A stretch of 64,000 nucleotides of DNA. Origin: Pseudomonadales bacterium. Lineage in GTDB: Bacteria; Pseudomonadota; Gammaproteobacteria; Pseudomonadales; Azotimanducaceae. The stretch is from the NCBI GenBank assembly GCA_022822135.1, contig JAJECH010000033.1, positions 1-64,000 of the forward strand, written 5' to 3'. This document shows positions 53,888 through 63,995 of this stretch, piece after piece (the first letter of the stretch is position 1; every line of letters begins with the position of its first letter). The notes beneath the pieces are model-generated. The model saw nothing but the letters and a program-made list of their open reading frames with translations. It was not told the DNA's origin and did not search any database. The position numbers were made by a program, and so were the translations under genes.

Positions 53888-54241
53888 TCTTTGAGTTCGA
53901 CCCCCCTTCCTCTACGAATCGTTGATGAAGTGTCGGGTCGAACTTATTAGGTACACGGATGCCGGTTTCGCGAAGGTCGAAAAAATTTCCTTCCGCGAAC
54001 TTGAACTGTGCAACGAATGCCTCGTGCGTTGTCTGCGCTGTACTCAACTGCTTCGAAGCACGATACAGGCCATAAGTCCACCGTTCACATACGTTCCGCG
54101 TGCTTCCATGAATCGAACACTAATCGATAGAAACGGTCAAATTTGTTGCGGAAAAGATCCTCGCGTTCATCCACTCGACTGCGGCAGTTGGTTGAACTAA
54201 GGATTGACTAAGCAAACTTACGTGCTAAAACGGGGAAAGGT
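53888..54241. other. Intergenic, nothing supported
   Basis: A 92-codon frame with several cysteines (53922-54200) exists but lacks a ribosome site and any recognisable fold. The promoter for the two genes downstream is expected here but was not pinpointed. Confidence 0.35.
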
Positions 54242-54901
54242 TTGAGGTCCAAGGTAAGCCTGTACGTGACGCTCTTAGGTGTCGCAACTGTAGCGCTCAT
54301 CGTCGCTCTGTATTTCTATTCCAGGGACAAAACACACGTAAACGAAACTGCAATCTCAGCAGTCGACCACTCTCATGCACATATAGCTACACAATCGACT
54401 CCGAGTACGACGATTCAATCCGACTACCCGCCGAGGAAACAGCAGATTGCATGGACCGAGATTGAATTAGATGACAGCCTCCCGAAATCTAAATGGAATC
54501 GCGTACCCGATCACGCCGTATTCGTGAGTCTCAACGACCGCTTCGATCAGTGGTTGTTAAACACTCCTGTTGAAATCCACATCCCGCATATCGATGCAAC
54601 CTACAGCGCGGTCGTTGACCGAATAACGCCAAACGGACTGCATTCGACCACGATTCGTGCTTCGGCTGACGCTCATGAAAGCGATCTACAACGATTCATT
54701 CTCACGTTTGGAGAAGACCAGACCTTGGCGTACGTTTCAACCACTCAAGGAAGCTGGGAACTGACGGGCGATGGTCAGATTGGTTGGCTGGTCTCAACCT
54801 CAGAACTCAAACGTTCACAAGACTATTCTGAGCCTGATGTGCTCAATGAACACTACGATCGATACGCAGGTGCTGAATACGTTCCAAGACGTGACGAATG
54901 A
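54242..54901 (+). CDS. Exported propeptide-like protein coupled to a giant metalloprotease
   Basis: 219 residues from TTG 54242. An N-terminal signal/anchor (VTLLGVATVALIVALYFYS) precedes a domain with PVEIHIPHIDATYSAVVDRI and RFILTFGEDQTLAYVSTTQG, then SWELTGDGQIGWLVSTSEL. This resembles the segment found before the catalytic domain in some secreted metalloproteases. The last residues overlap the start of the 1,834-residue metzincin gene (ATGA). A separately made propeptide or inhibitor/chaperone is inferred from position and pattern. No key catalytic motif is present. Confidence 0.5.
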   Translation: MRSKVSLYVTLLGVATVALIVALYFYSRDKTHVNETAISAVDHSHAHIATQSTPSTTIQSDYPPRKQQIAWTEIELDDSLPKSKWNRVPDHAVFVSLNDRFDQWLLNTPVEIHIPHIDATYSAVVDRITPNGLHSTTIRASADAHESDLQRFILTFGEDQTLAYVSTTQGSWELTGDGQIGWLVSTSELKRSQDYSEPDVLNEHYDRYAGAEYVPRRDE

Positions 54902-57900
54902 GCATGGATTTCCGGTGGGGCAGCGCATCTGATCGCTGTACGAGCACATTCCCGGATCTCCGCATCAACCTTTCCGCACCTCATAACCAGAGTTTTCATC
55001 TGAGAGTCAAACGCTCTCGTCTTGCTTTGATCGCGCGTTCGCTTCTCGCGGTAATCATTACATGCCTTGCCTCACCTGCGTTTTCGCAGTTCGAGCGTGC
55101 GCAGATCAACATCGCTTGTCCATGCACACTCACGAGTAGCGATGGCCAGACCGCAAAACTCAGCTTTGGGCTCGTCAATAACACCGGTGCGGTTGTCAAT
55201 GAACTTTGGGCTACTTTGGGGATAGCAGGTGAAAGAGTCACCAGTACGAATGAAATCGTCGACCATTCCGCCTTCGTCGATACGGTTGCGTTAGATGTCA
55301 GCGTTGAAGCTAACTCGTCACTTGCCTCAAAGACTCACGAAATCGACATACGTGGTATTCCCGAAGGCTCCTATTTCTTTGAAATCCTGCTTCACGATCA
55401 AGAGGTCGTAGGCGGCCATCCACGATTAGATTCAGTCTGGTTCAAAGGCGAGTGGGCGACTCCCATCGATGCGTTAAACCTAATCGACGCAAACTATCTG
55501 ATCGACTCCGATGGCGATGGCGTTGACGACATCAATGAGGAAATCGAGCAAACGGATCCTGGCGATCCAAACAGTTTCCCCGTCCCACCTGTCATTGACG
55601 TTCTGTTCTTACACGAGGAACTTTCATTCGAGCACTACAACACTAGCCCGGAAACGTTCATCCCACATGTACTCGCAGCGACGAACGACATCTACGAGCG
55701 CAGTGACAGCCCGGTCTATTTCCGTGCAGTTGGCGTTCTCGATAACAACGATGTACCCGAAATTGTCGAAGGTGAGTCGCTTGAGGAAGATCGATATTTA
55801 GAGCTATTGGAAGAATATGGTGCGGACCTCGTTTTGGTCTTTCGGACACGCGACTTTGGGTTGTGCGGATTCGCCGTTACTATCGGTGGTCGTGGCGACA
55901 AGGGGTTCCTCCACCCGAACGAACGATTTCCCTACACGGAGGTCTTTCTCGATCCCTCTGGGTGTTCGCTCGACACAACAGCGCACGAAATCGGTCACCT
56001 AATGGGATTAGGGCACTCCTACGAGCAACTATCGACGGGTGCGTATCTCTGGTCTCGAGGTCATGCACTCCATGGTGAATTTGGGACCGTCATGGCGTAT
56101 GCAGAGATTGTCTTTCGCGCGGTGGGGATTGATGTGTTTTCGAACCCTCGCCACGACTGCCATGGAAAACCGTGTGGCATTCCTCACACGGAACCAAACG
56201 ACTCCGGAAGCGCGGATTCTGTACTTTCGTTGAATGTCCTTAAATACCAATTTGCTCGAACATCCATGCCGGATCCAGACTTCGATTTCGACGAAGATGG
56301 CGTCGGCGCGACGGCGGATGCCTTTCCGATTGATCCGACTGAGTGGTCGGATACAGACGGCGACGAGTTCGGTGACAATCGCGACGCTTTTCCGGCTGAT
56401 CCAACGGAGTGGGCGGACACAGATGGCGACGGAATTGGCGATAACTCCGATCCAGACATTGACAACGATAACATTCCAAATTTATCCGATTCCGATCCCT
56501 TCGACGCGACTCTGACCCAACCAAGACTCATCAGCATAGCTAGCAACGAGGAAGGCGACGAATTCGGCTACTACTCAATTCGTATTAGTGATCTAAACGC
56601 AGATGGGGTGTCAGACTTCGCGGTCTCGGCTCCGAACGCAATGAACGCTTCAGGTGAAGCGTCAGGCAAGGTGTACCTCTTTTCTCTAGCTGAACTCATC
56701 AAACCGACGGATGTCGATAGCACGATACCCGGAGGTAAACACCTTTCCGACCTGATTAATGCCTCTGACACGTGGGTACTTCATGGCTTTGAGGAGGATG
56801 CACGTACCGGACGCCAGCTGGTCTTAGCACAGGGTGGTTCAAGTAATCCTGAACTCTATATCCTGACTAAAGACGCTATTTACCTAGTCAATTTGGATCA
56901 CTCGCAATTGACAACCTTCGACGAGCAAGATGGGGACGCGGACAGGCAAATCGATTTGGCTATGTGCTCTGAGAGCGGAGATACGGGGTGTACGCTTCTG
57001 CGCGCACATGATGGTTTTGAAATCCGGAGTATCGCTTCTATCAGTGATGTAGATAACGATGGTGCGAACGAGCTTGCGATTGTTGGTGAGGAGACCGCCA
57101 ATGGTGGTGAACTTAGGCTGTTCGTTCTCAATCGAGAGGGTTTAAAACAGACCTCAGTAGAAAGCGATCGTTCCACCTTAACTATTGAGAGCGTATTTAA
57201 AGCTGACGAGCGTAGCTTTGTTGTGGAAATCATCGGATTTGCCTTAGCCAGCGAGCTAAGAAACCACGGTAATGTCTCGGACACGGAACCAACGGACCTC
57301 TTAATCGGAGTCGTCGGAGAAAGTGGGGCAGCAGGGCGAGTCTACATTCTCAACGCAAAGCAACTTCAAGATTTCCACGATATCGATACGGACGGAGATC
57401 GCATCGTCGCGATCGACGATTTGGTAGCTCCTGATAAAACGTTTCGCGTCAGCAATCCTGAGGATCGTTTTTTCGGACTTAGCGTTAATTCTCTGACAGA
57501 CTTCAACGGCGACAATCCTAACGGCCTGATGGTTTGGGGTAGTCGCAACAATCACTTCGTGTTTTCAAACGCCGGATTACGTTTGTATGACTTAAACGAC
57601 TCTGCGCTAGATGGATCCATTGAACTACCAGATGCCGCCGAAGAAGAATTCGGCACATGGCGGTTTAACGTTATCCGCTTGGATCCCGGACCCGCTAGCT
57701 CGACTGTATTACTCGCCGAAACCCGAAATACACCAGACTTACTCGTAACGCCTCGTTTCGGTTCGTTACTCACCGCTGAGCTAACTGATTTAGATTACCT
57801 TGACGACCCGACTGGAGAGGATCTAAACGGTCTCGTCAATTTACCCGTTCGTATCCGCTACCCAGGCATCTATCAATTGCGAGTTCCTTTCGGTCCGAAA

Positions 57901-60402
57901 GGTCGTTCGCCACTGACCGGAGCAGTTTCTCTCGGTGACCTTGATAACGACGCTAAAACCGATTTTGCGTTTAGCATGCACTCTGCCGATTTGCGCGGCA
58001 GATACAGCACGATGTACTTCGTGTTTTCGAGCGAATTGGAAGCCTTGGATCAAGCGGATGGGCGAGCGGACCATATCGTAATGCTGCATAGCTACGGAGC
58101 CGATATTGACGGCGACGGAATTGCAAATCTCTACGATAGAGACGACGATGGTGACGGATTACCTGACTTTTTCGACGCTTACCCTCATTTGAATGAATTC
58201 CAGTACGACGCAGATTTCGATGGGCACGCGAACGCAATTGATGTGTACCCGTTAGACCCCACCGAGTACTCCGATCTCGATTTTGACGGCATCGGCGATC
58301 GCGACGACCCGGACATTGATGGCGATGGTGTTCTCAATGAGGACGATGAGTTCCCGCGTGATTCTGACAACGACGGAATACCGAACGACGAGGATTCGGA
58401 CGACGATAACGACTCAGTACCTGATGATGAGGACGTATTTCCGATAGATCCCAAAGAGAGTCTGGACTCTGATGGCGATGGCGTAGGCGACAACAGTGAT
58501 GCCTTCGTACTCGATCCGAACGAATGGCTGGATACCGATCAGGACATGATCGGGAACAATGCAGATCCAGACGACGACAACGACGGCTACTTGGATGATG
58601 ACGACGCCTTTCCATTGGATCCTAACGAATGGTTGGATTCAGATGGTGATGGGTATGGTGATAACTCCGATCAATTTCCCCTGGATCCGTTTGAATGGGA
58701 GGACGTGGATGGAGATGGTTTCGGCGACAACCACGGTTCGACTGCTTTCGTTTCGTATCGACTGCAATCAGAATGGCACGAAATCACCTCGGGACCACTT
58801 GCGAGTTTCAACACTGAGGCATTTCGCCTAGGTGATTTCGATCAAGATGGTATGTTCGATATCGAGATCTCAAACACGCTTCGGCATCTACCCACTAACC
58901 CACTATTGCTGATATCTGGTACGGATCTTCCGGTACTCGACGAACAAGACGGGTCCGCCGACAGAACAATTGATCTGAACGAAATTCATCGAGGTACATC
59001 GAGCTGGCGATTCTTCGACAGTCGAGGGGAAGCAAGCACTCCTCGCTATAGTGGTGCAACAGTGGTCGATCTCAATCGAGACGATATCCAAGATTTCGTA
59101 ATCGTTGAACCCTGGTCCTATAACCAATCGGGTTCGTTAACGTTGGTCTACGGGGGTAATTGGTCCGATATCGACGCTGCTGATGGTAACCAAGACGGTC
59201 GGATCGATCTTCATACATGTATACAGCGTGACTATTGCACCAGACTACGGAGTGCAGAGACGCGACATGGTTTTGGTTTAAACACAACCTCGCTTACAAA
59301 TTTCGCCAGTACCAATGAAGTAGCGTTGGTAATAGGAACTCTAAACAGTAGATCGAGACGAATAGGTCGAGAGGCGATCGGTGCGACGTACCTCTTACCA
59401 TATGACTCGATATCAGGGTCAACATCGAGCGACGATGACACTGTCCTTCTTGAGACGCTTGAAGAGGACAACCGTACTTGGTCGTTTTATCCCGAATTTG
59501 ATTCCTTTCTGCCAGGCAGCGGGACAACGCTAGTTAGTCGAATCCCGGATCTTGACCGCGACGGGATCGATGAATTCATGATCAACAACAGCTTGAGTAC
59601 GCCACCCCGCATCTACATCCTCGCGTCAAGCGACCTTGAATCGATGGATCTTGAAGACTCCGCGGCTGATCAGAAGGTCAATATTGCTAGTTCGTACGAA
59701 CAACCAAATTCGTTCCGGATTGATGGTTTTCGAATCAATCCAAGTACCACACTGACTTCGTCGCCGCATGAGGAAACCGATGGAAGTACGAGATCGTTTC
59801 TTTTACCGTTAAGCGAGAGTGGCAATCCCAGCCGCACACAACTCATTGATTTGAGGGAGCTCGAAGCACATGATCGTGCTGACGGTACGACAGACGGCGT
59901 TATTCAGTCATTTGAAAGTGGCGAAAGCGATACGTGGGAGTTTCTAGGCATCCGCAGTCTAAGCGTCTGCAAACCGCAGACCGATCAAGGACGCGTTCAG
60001 GGACTTGCGTCTTCACTCAGTTACTCTGTCACATCATCAATCGCGAGCAGCTTTGAACTCTTTGTATTCGATACGAACGAATTAGCCGCACTCGACTTAC
60101 TCGACAATCGACCAGATGGCAGCATAAATCTATCGCGTGCAAATGAACAAGGTACGGAAGAGGTTTGGCGCATTTCTTTTGGTGAACTGACCATGCACAG
60201 CCAACGCGTGTTATTCACCTGTCTCGGCGACCTGGACGGCGACGCTCACGAAGATATATTGATCACCGTATTCGATCGAGATGGTACAAAAGAGCGGACG
60301 CGAATCTTCTTGCTAGCATACGCCGACCTCGCACGTCTCGACCATCTAGATGGGAACCATGACATGCAAGTAGACGTCTCAGCAATGTGGTTAGACGAGT
60401 AA
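54898..60402 (+). CDS. Giant secreted metzincin with Ca-type TSP3-like and FG-GAP-like repeats
   Basis: 1,834 residues. A signal-like helix (~41-63, LALIARSLLAVIITCLASPA) is preceded by a long polar N-terminus, so the real start may be internal. After a beta-rich domain a zincin domain has HEIGHLMGLGH (363-373) and a likely Met-turn (FGTVMAYAE). Two blocks of acidic DTDGDGIGDN...FP.DPTEW repeats follow at ~461-530 and ~1071-1281, typical calcium-binding TSP3 repeats. Between and after them are FG-GAP/VCBS-like beta-propeller blades (ISDVDNDGANELAIVGE; GDLDNDAKTDFAFS; PDLDRDGIDEFMINN). No C-terminal sorting or autotransporter domain was recognised. It probably acts outside the cell on polymers; calcium dependence is inferred. 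Confidence 0.85.
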   Translation: MSMDFRWGSASDRCTSTFPDLRINLSAPHNQSFHLRVKRSRLALIARSLLAVIITCLASPAFSQFERAQINIACPCTLTSSDGQTAKLSFGLVNNTGAVVNELWATLGIAGERVTSTNEIVDHSAFVDTVALDVSVEANSSLASKTHEIDIRGIPEGSYFFEILLHDQEVVGGHPRLDSVWFKGEWATPIDALNLIDANYLIDSDGDGVDDINEEIEQTDPGDPNSFPVPPVIDVLFLHEELSFEHYNTSPETFIPHVLAATNDIYERSDSPVYFRAVGVLDNNDVPEIVEGESLEEDRYLELLEEYGADLVLVFRTRDFGLCGFAVTIGGRGDKGFLHPNERFPYTEVFLDPSGCSLDTTAHEIGHLMGLGHSYEQLSTGAYLWSRGHALHGEFGTVMAYAEIVFRAVGIDVFSNPRHDCHGKPCGIPHTEPNDSGSADSVLSLNVLKYQFARTSMPDPDFDFDEDGVGATADAFPIDPTEWSDTDGDEFGDNRDAFPADPTEWADTDGDGIGDNSDPDIDNDNIPNLSDSDPFDATLTQPRLISIASNEEGDEFGYYSIRISDLNADGVSDFAVSAPNAMNASGEASGKVYLFSLAELIKPTDVDSTIPGGKHLSDLINASDTWVLHGFEEDARTGRQLVLAQGGSSNPELYILTKDAIYLVNLDHSQLTTFDEQDGDADRQIDLAMCSESGDTGCTLLRAHDGFEIRSIASISDVDNDGANELAIVGEETANGGELRLFVLNREGLKQTSVESDRSTLTIESVFKADERSFVVEIIGFALASELRNHGNVSDTEPTDLLIGVVGESGAAGRVYILNAKQLQDFHDIDTDGDRIVAIDDLVAPDKTFRVSNPEDRFFGLSVNSLTDFNGDNPNGLMVWGSRNNHFVFSNAGLRLYDLNDSALDGSIELPDAAEEEFGTWRFNVIRLDPGPASSTVLLAETRNTPDLLVTPRFGSLLTAELTDLDYLDDPTGEDLNGLVNLPVRIRYPGIYQLRVPFGPKGRSPLTGAVSLGDLDNDAKTDFAFSMHSADLRGRYSTMYFVFSSELEALDQADGRADHIVMLHSYGADIDGDGIANLYDRDDDGDGLPDFFDAYPHLNEFQYDADFDGHANAIDVYPLDPTEYSDLDFDGIGDRDDPDIDGDGVLNEDDEFPRDSDNDGIPNDEDSDDDNDSVPDDEDVFPIDPKESLDSDGDGVGDNSDAFVLDPNEWLDTDQDMIGNNADPDDDNDGYLDDDDAFPLDPNEWLDSDGDGYGDNSDQFPLDPFEWEDVDGDGFGDNHGSTAFVSYRLQSEWHEITSGPLASFNTEAFRLGDFDQDGMFDIEISNTLRHLPTNPLLLISGTDLPVLDEQDGSADRTIDLNEIHRGTSSWRFFDSRGEASTPRYSGATVVDLNRDDIQDFVIVEPWSYNQSGSLTLVYGGNWSDIDAADGNQDGRIDLHTCIQRDYCTRLRSAETRHGFGLNTTSLTNFASTNEVALVIGTLNSRSRRIGREAIGATYLLPYDSISGSTSSDDDTVLLETLEEDNRTWSFYPEFDSFLPGSGTTLVSRIPDLDRDGIDEFMINNSLSTPPRIYILASSDLESMDLEDSAADQKVNIASSYEQPNSFRIDGFRINPSTTLTSSPHEETDGSTRSFLLPLSESGNPSRTQLIDLRELEAHDRADGTTDGVIQSFESGESDTWEFLGIRSLSVCKPQTDQGRVQGLASSLSYSVTSSIASSFELFVFDTNELAALDLLDNRPDGSINLSRANEQGTEEVWRISFGELTMHSQRVLFTCLGDLDGDAHEDILITVFDRDGTKERTRIFLLAYADLARLDHLDGNHDMQVDVSAMWLDE

Positions 60403-60502
60403 TTTCAACCATATTAGGATTGCGAAACCCTTTTTAGCCTATTTCACATACCCCACGACATCTTGAGATTACCCGTTGTTCGCGTGTCGAGCTTTCACAT
60501 CC

Positions 60503-62593
60503 ATGACCAGACCAATACTCACCTGCTTGGTGATACTCATGACAAACTCTGCACTACCTGAGAACCAGGATCCTTATCTAAGGTTGGAGGAAGTTCGAAG
60601 CGAGGCATCGCTTGAATGGGTGAAGGAAATGAACGCTCATGCGCGTGAGCGCTTGGCACTTGCTCCCGAGTTCAACGATCTCCAAGCACGAATCAAGACG
60701 ATTCTCGACGCGAAGGACCGAATCCCTTATGTGTCGAAACTGGGTGATTTCTACTACAACTTTTGGCAAGACGAAGAACACAAACGCGGCATTCTGCGTC
60801 GAACCACGCTAACAGAATATCGTAAAGCGATACCTACTTGGGAGACTGTCATAGATGTTGATCAGCTAGGCGAAACCGAGGGCGAGAGTTGGGTCTACGG
60901 TGGATCAACGACTCTCAAACCAAGCTATGACAGATCCTTGATCAGTCTATCAAGAGGCGGGTCTGACGCAAGCGTCATTCGTGAGTTTGATCTGATCTCT
61001 CGGTCGTTTGTTGAAGATGGTTTTGACTTGGCTGAAGCTAAAAGCGATGTCGCGTGGTTGAATAAGAACGAAATTCTTGTGGCCTCAGACTTTGGTGAAG
61101 GCACGTTAACGGAGTCTGGTTATCCACGAATTGTCAAACGCTGGAGCAGGGGCGACCCTCTTGAAGAAGCACAGATTGTGTTCGAAGGCGAGGCAACTGA
61201 TGTTGGTATTTTTGGATTCTCTGATCAAAGAAAAGGCTTTGAACGTGCAGGCATCGTTCGCGCGATCGACTTCTTCAATTCTGAAACACATCTATTCGTG
61301 AACGATGAATTAGTCCTGATCGAAAAACCGACGCATGTTGACGCGTCGTTCTTTCGAGAGTGGCTTCTACTGACCCCAAAGAAAGATTGGGTTCTCGGCG
61401 AAACGACGTATGCAAGCGGCTCGCTTCTTGCTGCACGCCTTGACGATTACTTGACAGGCTCACGAGACATGTATGTCTTGTTCTCACCGACTAAAAGTCG
61501 AAGTTTGGCTGGATTTAGCGAGACACGCGACTTTCTATTGGTAAACGTGATGGAAAACGTCCGCAACCAGATTGAAATAACCTCTTATCGTAGTGACCAG
61601 TGGCTGACGGAACCGTTGAGCGCGAGTCAAGGATTTCAAACCATATCTGTGCGCCCGGTCGACGAAAGTGAAAGCAACCAGTATTTCATCACACGAAGTG
61701 ATTTCCTAACTCCGCCGACTTTTGGTATGGGAGAAGTAGGTGGCACCGATGATGTTCTGAAACAAGAACCTCACGTCTTTGACGAGCAAGGTTCAACGAT
61801 AACGCAACATTGGGCGACATCAAAAGATGGGACCAGGATTCCGTATTTCCAAGTCGGTCCGAAGGAAATTCAATCGCCATTACCCACACTTCTCTACGGA
61901 TACGGAGGTTTCGAAATCCCCATGCTACCCGGTTATCAAAAGGTCACTGGGGTAGCGTGGCTAGAGACCGGCGGTGTTTATGTCGTAGCGAATATACGCG
62001 GTGGAGGTGAGTTTGGACCACAATGGCATCGCGCAGCTCTAAAAGAGAAGAGACACAAAGCCTACGAGGACTTTATTGCAGTCGCCGAGGATCTTCACGC
62101 TCGGAATGTAACGAACTCTCAGCTTCTCGGCATCATGGGTGGTAGCAATGGTGGTTTGTTGATGGGGAACATGTTGACTCGTCGACCTGACCTATTTGGC
62201 GCGATCGTCGCAGCTGTTCCACTGTTTGATATGAAGCGTTACCATCTTCTCCTTGCGGGCGCAAGTTGGATGGCTGAATACGGCGATCCTGACATCCCAA
62301 AAGAATGGAAATTCATCAAGGACTTCTCGCCATACCACAACTTGTCTAAGGAACCGAAATATCCGCCATTGCTTGTGACGACTTCAACTGCAGATGACCG
62401 TGTCCACCCTGGTCATGCTCGAAAGTTGGTCGCGCGCATGCGTGAATTCGAGAAAGACGTGACTTACTATGAGAACTTAGAAGGAGGTCACGCGGGCGCC
62501 GCCGACAACACACAACGAGCGTTTATGTCAGCGTTGGAATATCAGTTTTTGAGGAAGAACCTAAGTACGGGAACCAGCATCGTGGATGAGTAG
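60503..62593 (+). CDS. Prolyl oligopeptidase (S9A)
   Basis: Start at 60503 gives 696 residues with a short exported-type N-terminus (MTRPILTCLVILMTNSALPE). The N-terminal helix and beta-propeller follow (EASLEWVKEMNAHARERLAL, RTTLTEYRKAIPTWETVIDV). The C-terminal hydrolase has TLLYGYGGFEIPMLPGYQKV, NIRGGGEFGPQWH, nucleophile GIMGGSNGGLLMGNML, aspartate in TTSTADDRVHPGHARKLV, and histidine in NLEGGHAGAAD. All triad positions are present. It cleaves after proline in short peptides. It is transcribed after the giant metzincin gene, consistent with stepwise protein degradation. Confidence 0.92.
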   Translation: MTRPILTCLVILMTNSALPENQDPYLRLEEVRSEASLEWVKEMNAHARERLALAPEFNDLQARIKTILDAKDRIPYVSKLGDFYYNFWQDEEHKRGILRRTTLTEYRKAIPTWETVIDVDQLGETEGESWVYGGSTTLKPSYDRSLISLSRGGSDASVIREFDLISRSFVEDGFDLAEAKSDVAWLNKNEILVASDFGEGTLTESGYPRIVKRWSRGDPLEEAQIVFEGEATDVGIFGFSDQRKGFERAGIVRAIDFFNSETHLFVNDELVLIEKPTHVDASFFREWLLLTPKKDWVLGETTYASGSLLAARLDDYLTGSRDMYVLFSPTKSRSLAGFSETRDFLLVNVMENVRNQIEITSYRSDQWLTEPLSASQGFQTISVRPVDESESNQYFITRSDFLTPPTFGMGEVGGTDDVLKQEPHVFDEQGSTITQHWATSKDGTRIPYFQVGPKEIQSPLPTLLYGYGGFEIPMLPGYQKVTGVAWLETGGVYVVANIRGGGEFGPQWHRAALKEKRHKAYEDFIAVAEDLHARNVTNSQLLGIMGGSNGGLLMGNMLTRRPDLFGAIVAAVPLFDMKRYHLLLAGASWMAEYGDPDIPKEWKFIKDFSPYHNLSKEPKYPPLLVTTSTADDRVHPGHARKLVARMREFEKDVTYYENLEGGHAGAADNTQRAFMSALEYQFLRKNLSTGTSIVDE

Positions 62594-62615
62594 AAATCCT
62601 CCAAACGACGATTTC

Positions 62616-63995
62616 CTATGCTGCGAACACTTTCCCGGGATTGAGAATTCCCTTAGGATCAAGCGCTGATTTCAGCGTCCTCATCAAGTTGACTTCTGCA
62701 TCGTTGCGAGAGACATCTAAATAGGGTTTTTTCTCGAGCCCAACGCCGTGTTCTGCAGAGACCGACCCACCAATTGGGCGCAGTGGTTCATACACACACA
62801 AATTCACGTCATGATGCGACGAGTCGTTCTCGCCAGCAGAAATCGCGAAGTGGAGATTCCCATCACCCATGTGACCAAAGGTGAATAGTTCATGGTGGCC
62901 GAATCGTTGTTTTAAATTGCCTCGGACTTCCTCGACGTAGCGCTCCATGTACGGTACCTGAAGACTGACGTCATAGATAAATACTGGGTCGTACTGGAAT
63001 ATCTGTTCGACATCGTCACGCATCGCCCAGAACTGCCTACGCTGGTCACCGTTCTGCGCAACCGTCGCATCGGTTGCCAAACCATTCTCTAATGCTTCGG
63101 CGAGCGCGTCTTCTATTCGCAACTTGTCATTCTCTGGATCACCACCCATAGCCTCGATCAGGACATAGATCGGGTACTTCTGGTCAAGTGGAGGCCGTTG
63201 CTTCGCTGGCGGTGTAGTCACCAATCGGTAAAAGTCGTTCCACATGACTTCGAACGCTGACAATGTTCCGCCTAGACAAGCATCCATATGTTTGAGAATA
63301 AGGGGCATCTTTTCGAAACTATCTGCCGCGACAAGGGCTGTTTCGTGACTACGAGGTAACTCTCGTAGTCTCACGACAGCGCGGGTAACGATCCCCAGAC
63401 AACCTTCCGTGCCAATAAACAGCTGTTTGATGTCGTATCCAGCGTTGTTCTTGATCATCTCATTCATTGATGACACGATCGTGCCGTCCGCGAGCACGGC
63501 TTCGGTGCCAAGCACCATATCCCGCGTCATTCCGTATCGAATCACCCGGTTTCCGCCGGCATTGGTTGCAATGTTTCCACCAACGGTGCAACTACCCCGA
63601 GCACCGATATCAAGTGGATACAGCAATCCGTGTTTTTCTGCTTCCTCTTGCGCCGCTTGCAGTAATACACCTGCTTGTAGAGTCATCGTACGATTGACGT
63701 CGTCGACACTTTCAATCTGATTCATTCGCTCCAGTGACAAAATCAGATCCGACCGGTCCGTATCAGCTCCTTCAACGAGTCCAGTGCGCCCACCATGCGC
63801 AATGACGGATTGACCACGCTCATGACAGAGCTTGAGTATCGCACTAACTTCCTCGGTTGATCGTGGTCGTACGATAGCGTGGGCTTGAATGCCCTGCGGA
63901 CGCCAGATCCCGACAGCTCGGGTACTTACATCATCACCGGTGAGAACCGCATCTGAACCAGCGATATCAACTAGATCAGTGACAAGTTGACTCAT
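62616..63995 (-). CDS. FAD-linked 2-hydroxyacid dehydrogenase (GlcD/D2HGDH type)
   Basis: 459 residues, complete at the window edge with start ATG 63995. FAD-binding type 4 domain: HAIVRPRSTEEVSAILKLCH, VIAHGGRTGLVEGAD, YPLDIGARGSCTVGGNIATN AGG, and GTEAVLADGTIVSS. The C-terminal cap has the FGHMGDGNLHFAIS metal/substrate block and SAEHGVGLEKKPYL. The family oxidises D-lactate, D-2-hydroxyglutarate or glycolate. The closest pattern is D-2-hydroxyglutarate dehydrogenase-like, but the substrate cannot be fixed from sequence. It is convergent with the oligopeptidase gene. Confidence 0.9.
   Translation of the reverse strand: MSQLVTDLVDIAGSDAVLTGDDVSTRAVGIWRPQGIQAHAIVRPRSTEEVSAILKLCHERGQSVIAHGGRTGLVEGADTDRSDLILSLERMNQIESVDDVNRTMTLQAGVLLQAAQEEAEKHGLLYPLDIGARGSCTVGGNIATNAGGNRVIRYGMTRDMVLGTEAVLADGTIVSSMNEMIKNNAGYDIKQLFIGTEGCLGIVTRAVVRLRELPRSHETALVAADSFEKMPLILKHMDACLGGTLSAFEVMWNDFYRLVTTPPAKQRPPLDQKYPIYVLIEAMGGDPENDKLRIEDALAEALENGLATDATVAQNGDQRRQFWAMRDDVEQIFQYDPVFIYDVSLQVPYMERYVEEVRGNLKQRFGHHELFTFGHMGDGNLHFAISAGENDSSHHDVNLCVYEPLRPIGGSVSAEHGVGLEKKPYLDVSRNDAEVNLMRTLKSALDPKGILNPGKVFAA

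Noticed and set aside
53922-54200. Cysteine-rich 92-residue protein
   Set aside because: No ribosome site, irregular cysteine spacing and no metal-binding pattern.
58100-58760. Tandem DNA repeat array
   Set aside because: The periodic GAT/GAC-rich sequence is the coding consequence of acidic DxDxDG protein repeats in the giant metzincin, and not a separate DNA repeat.
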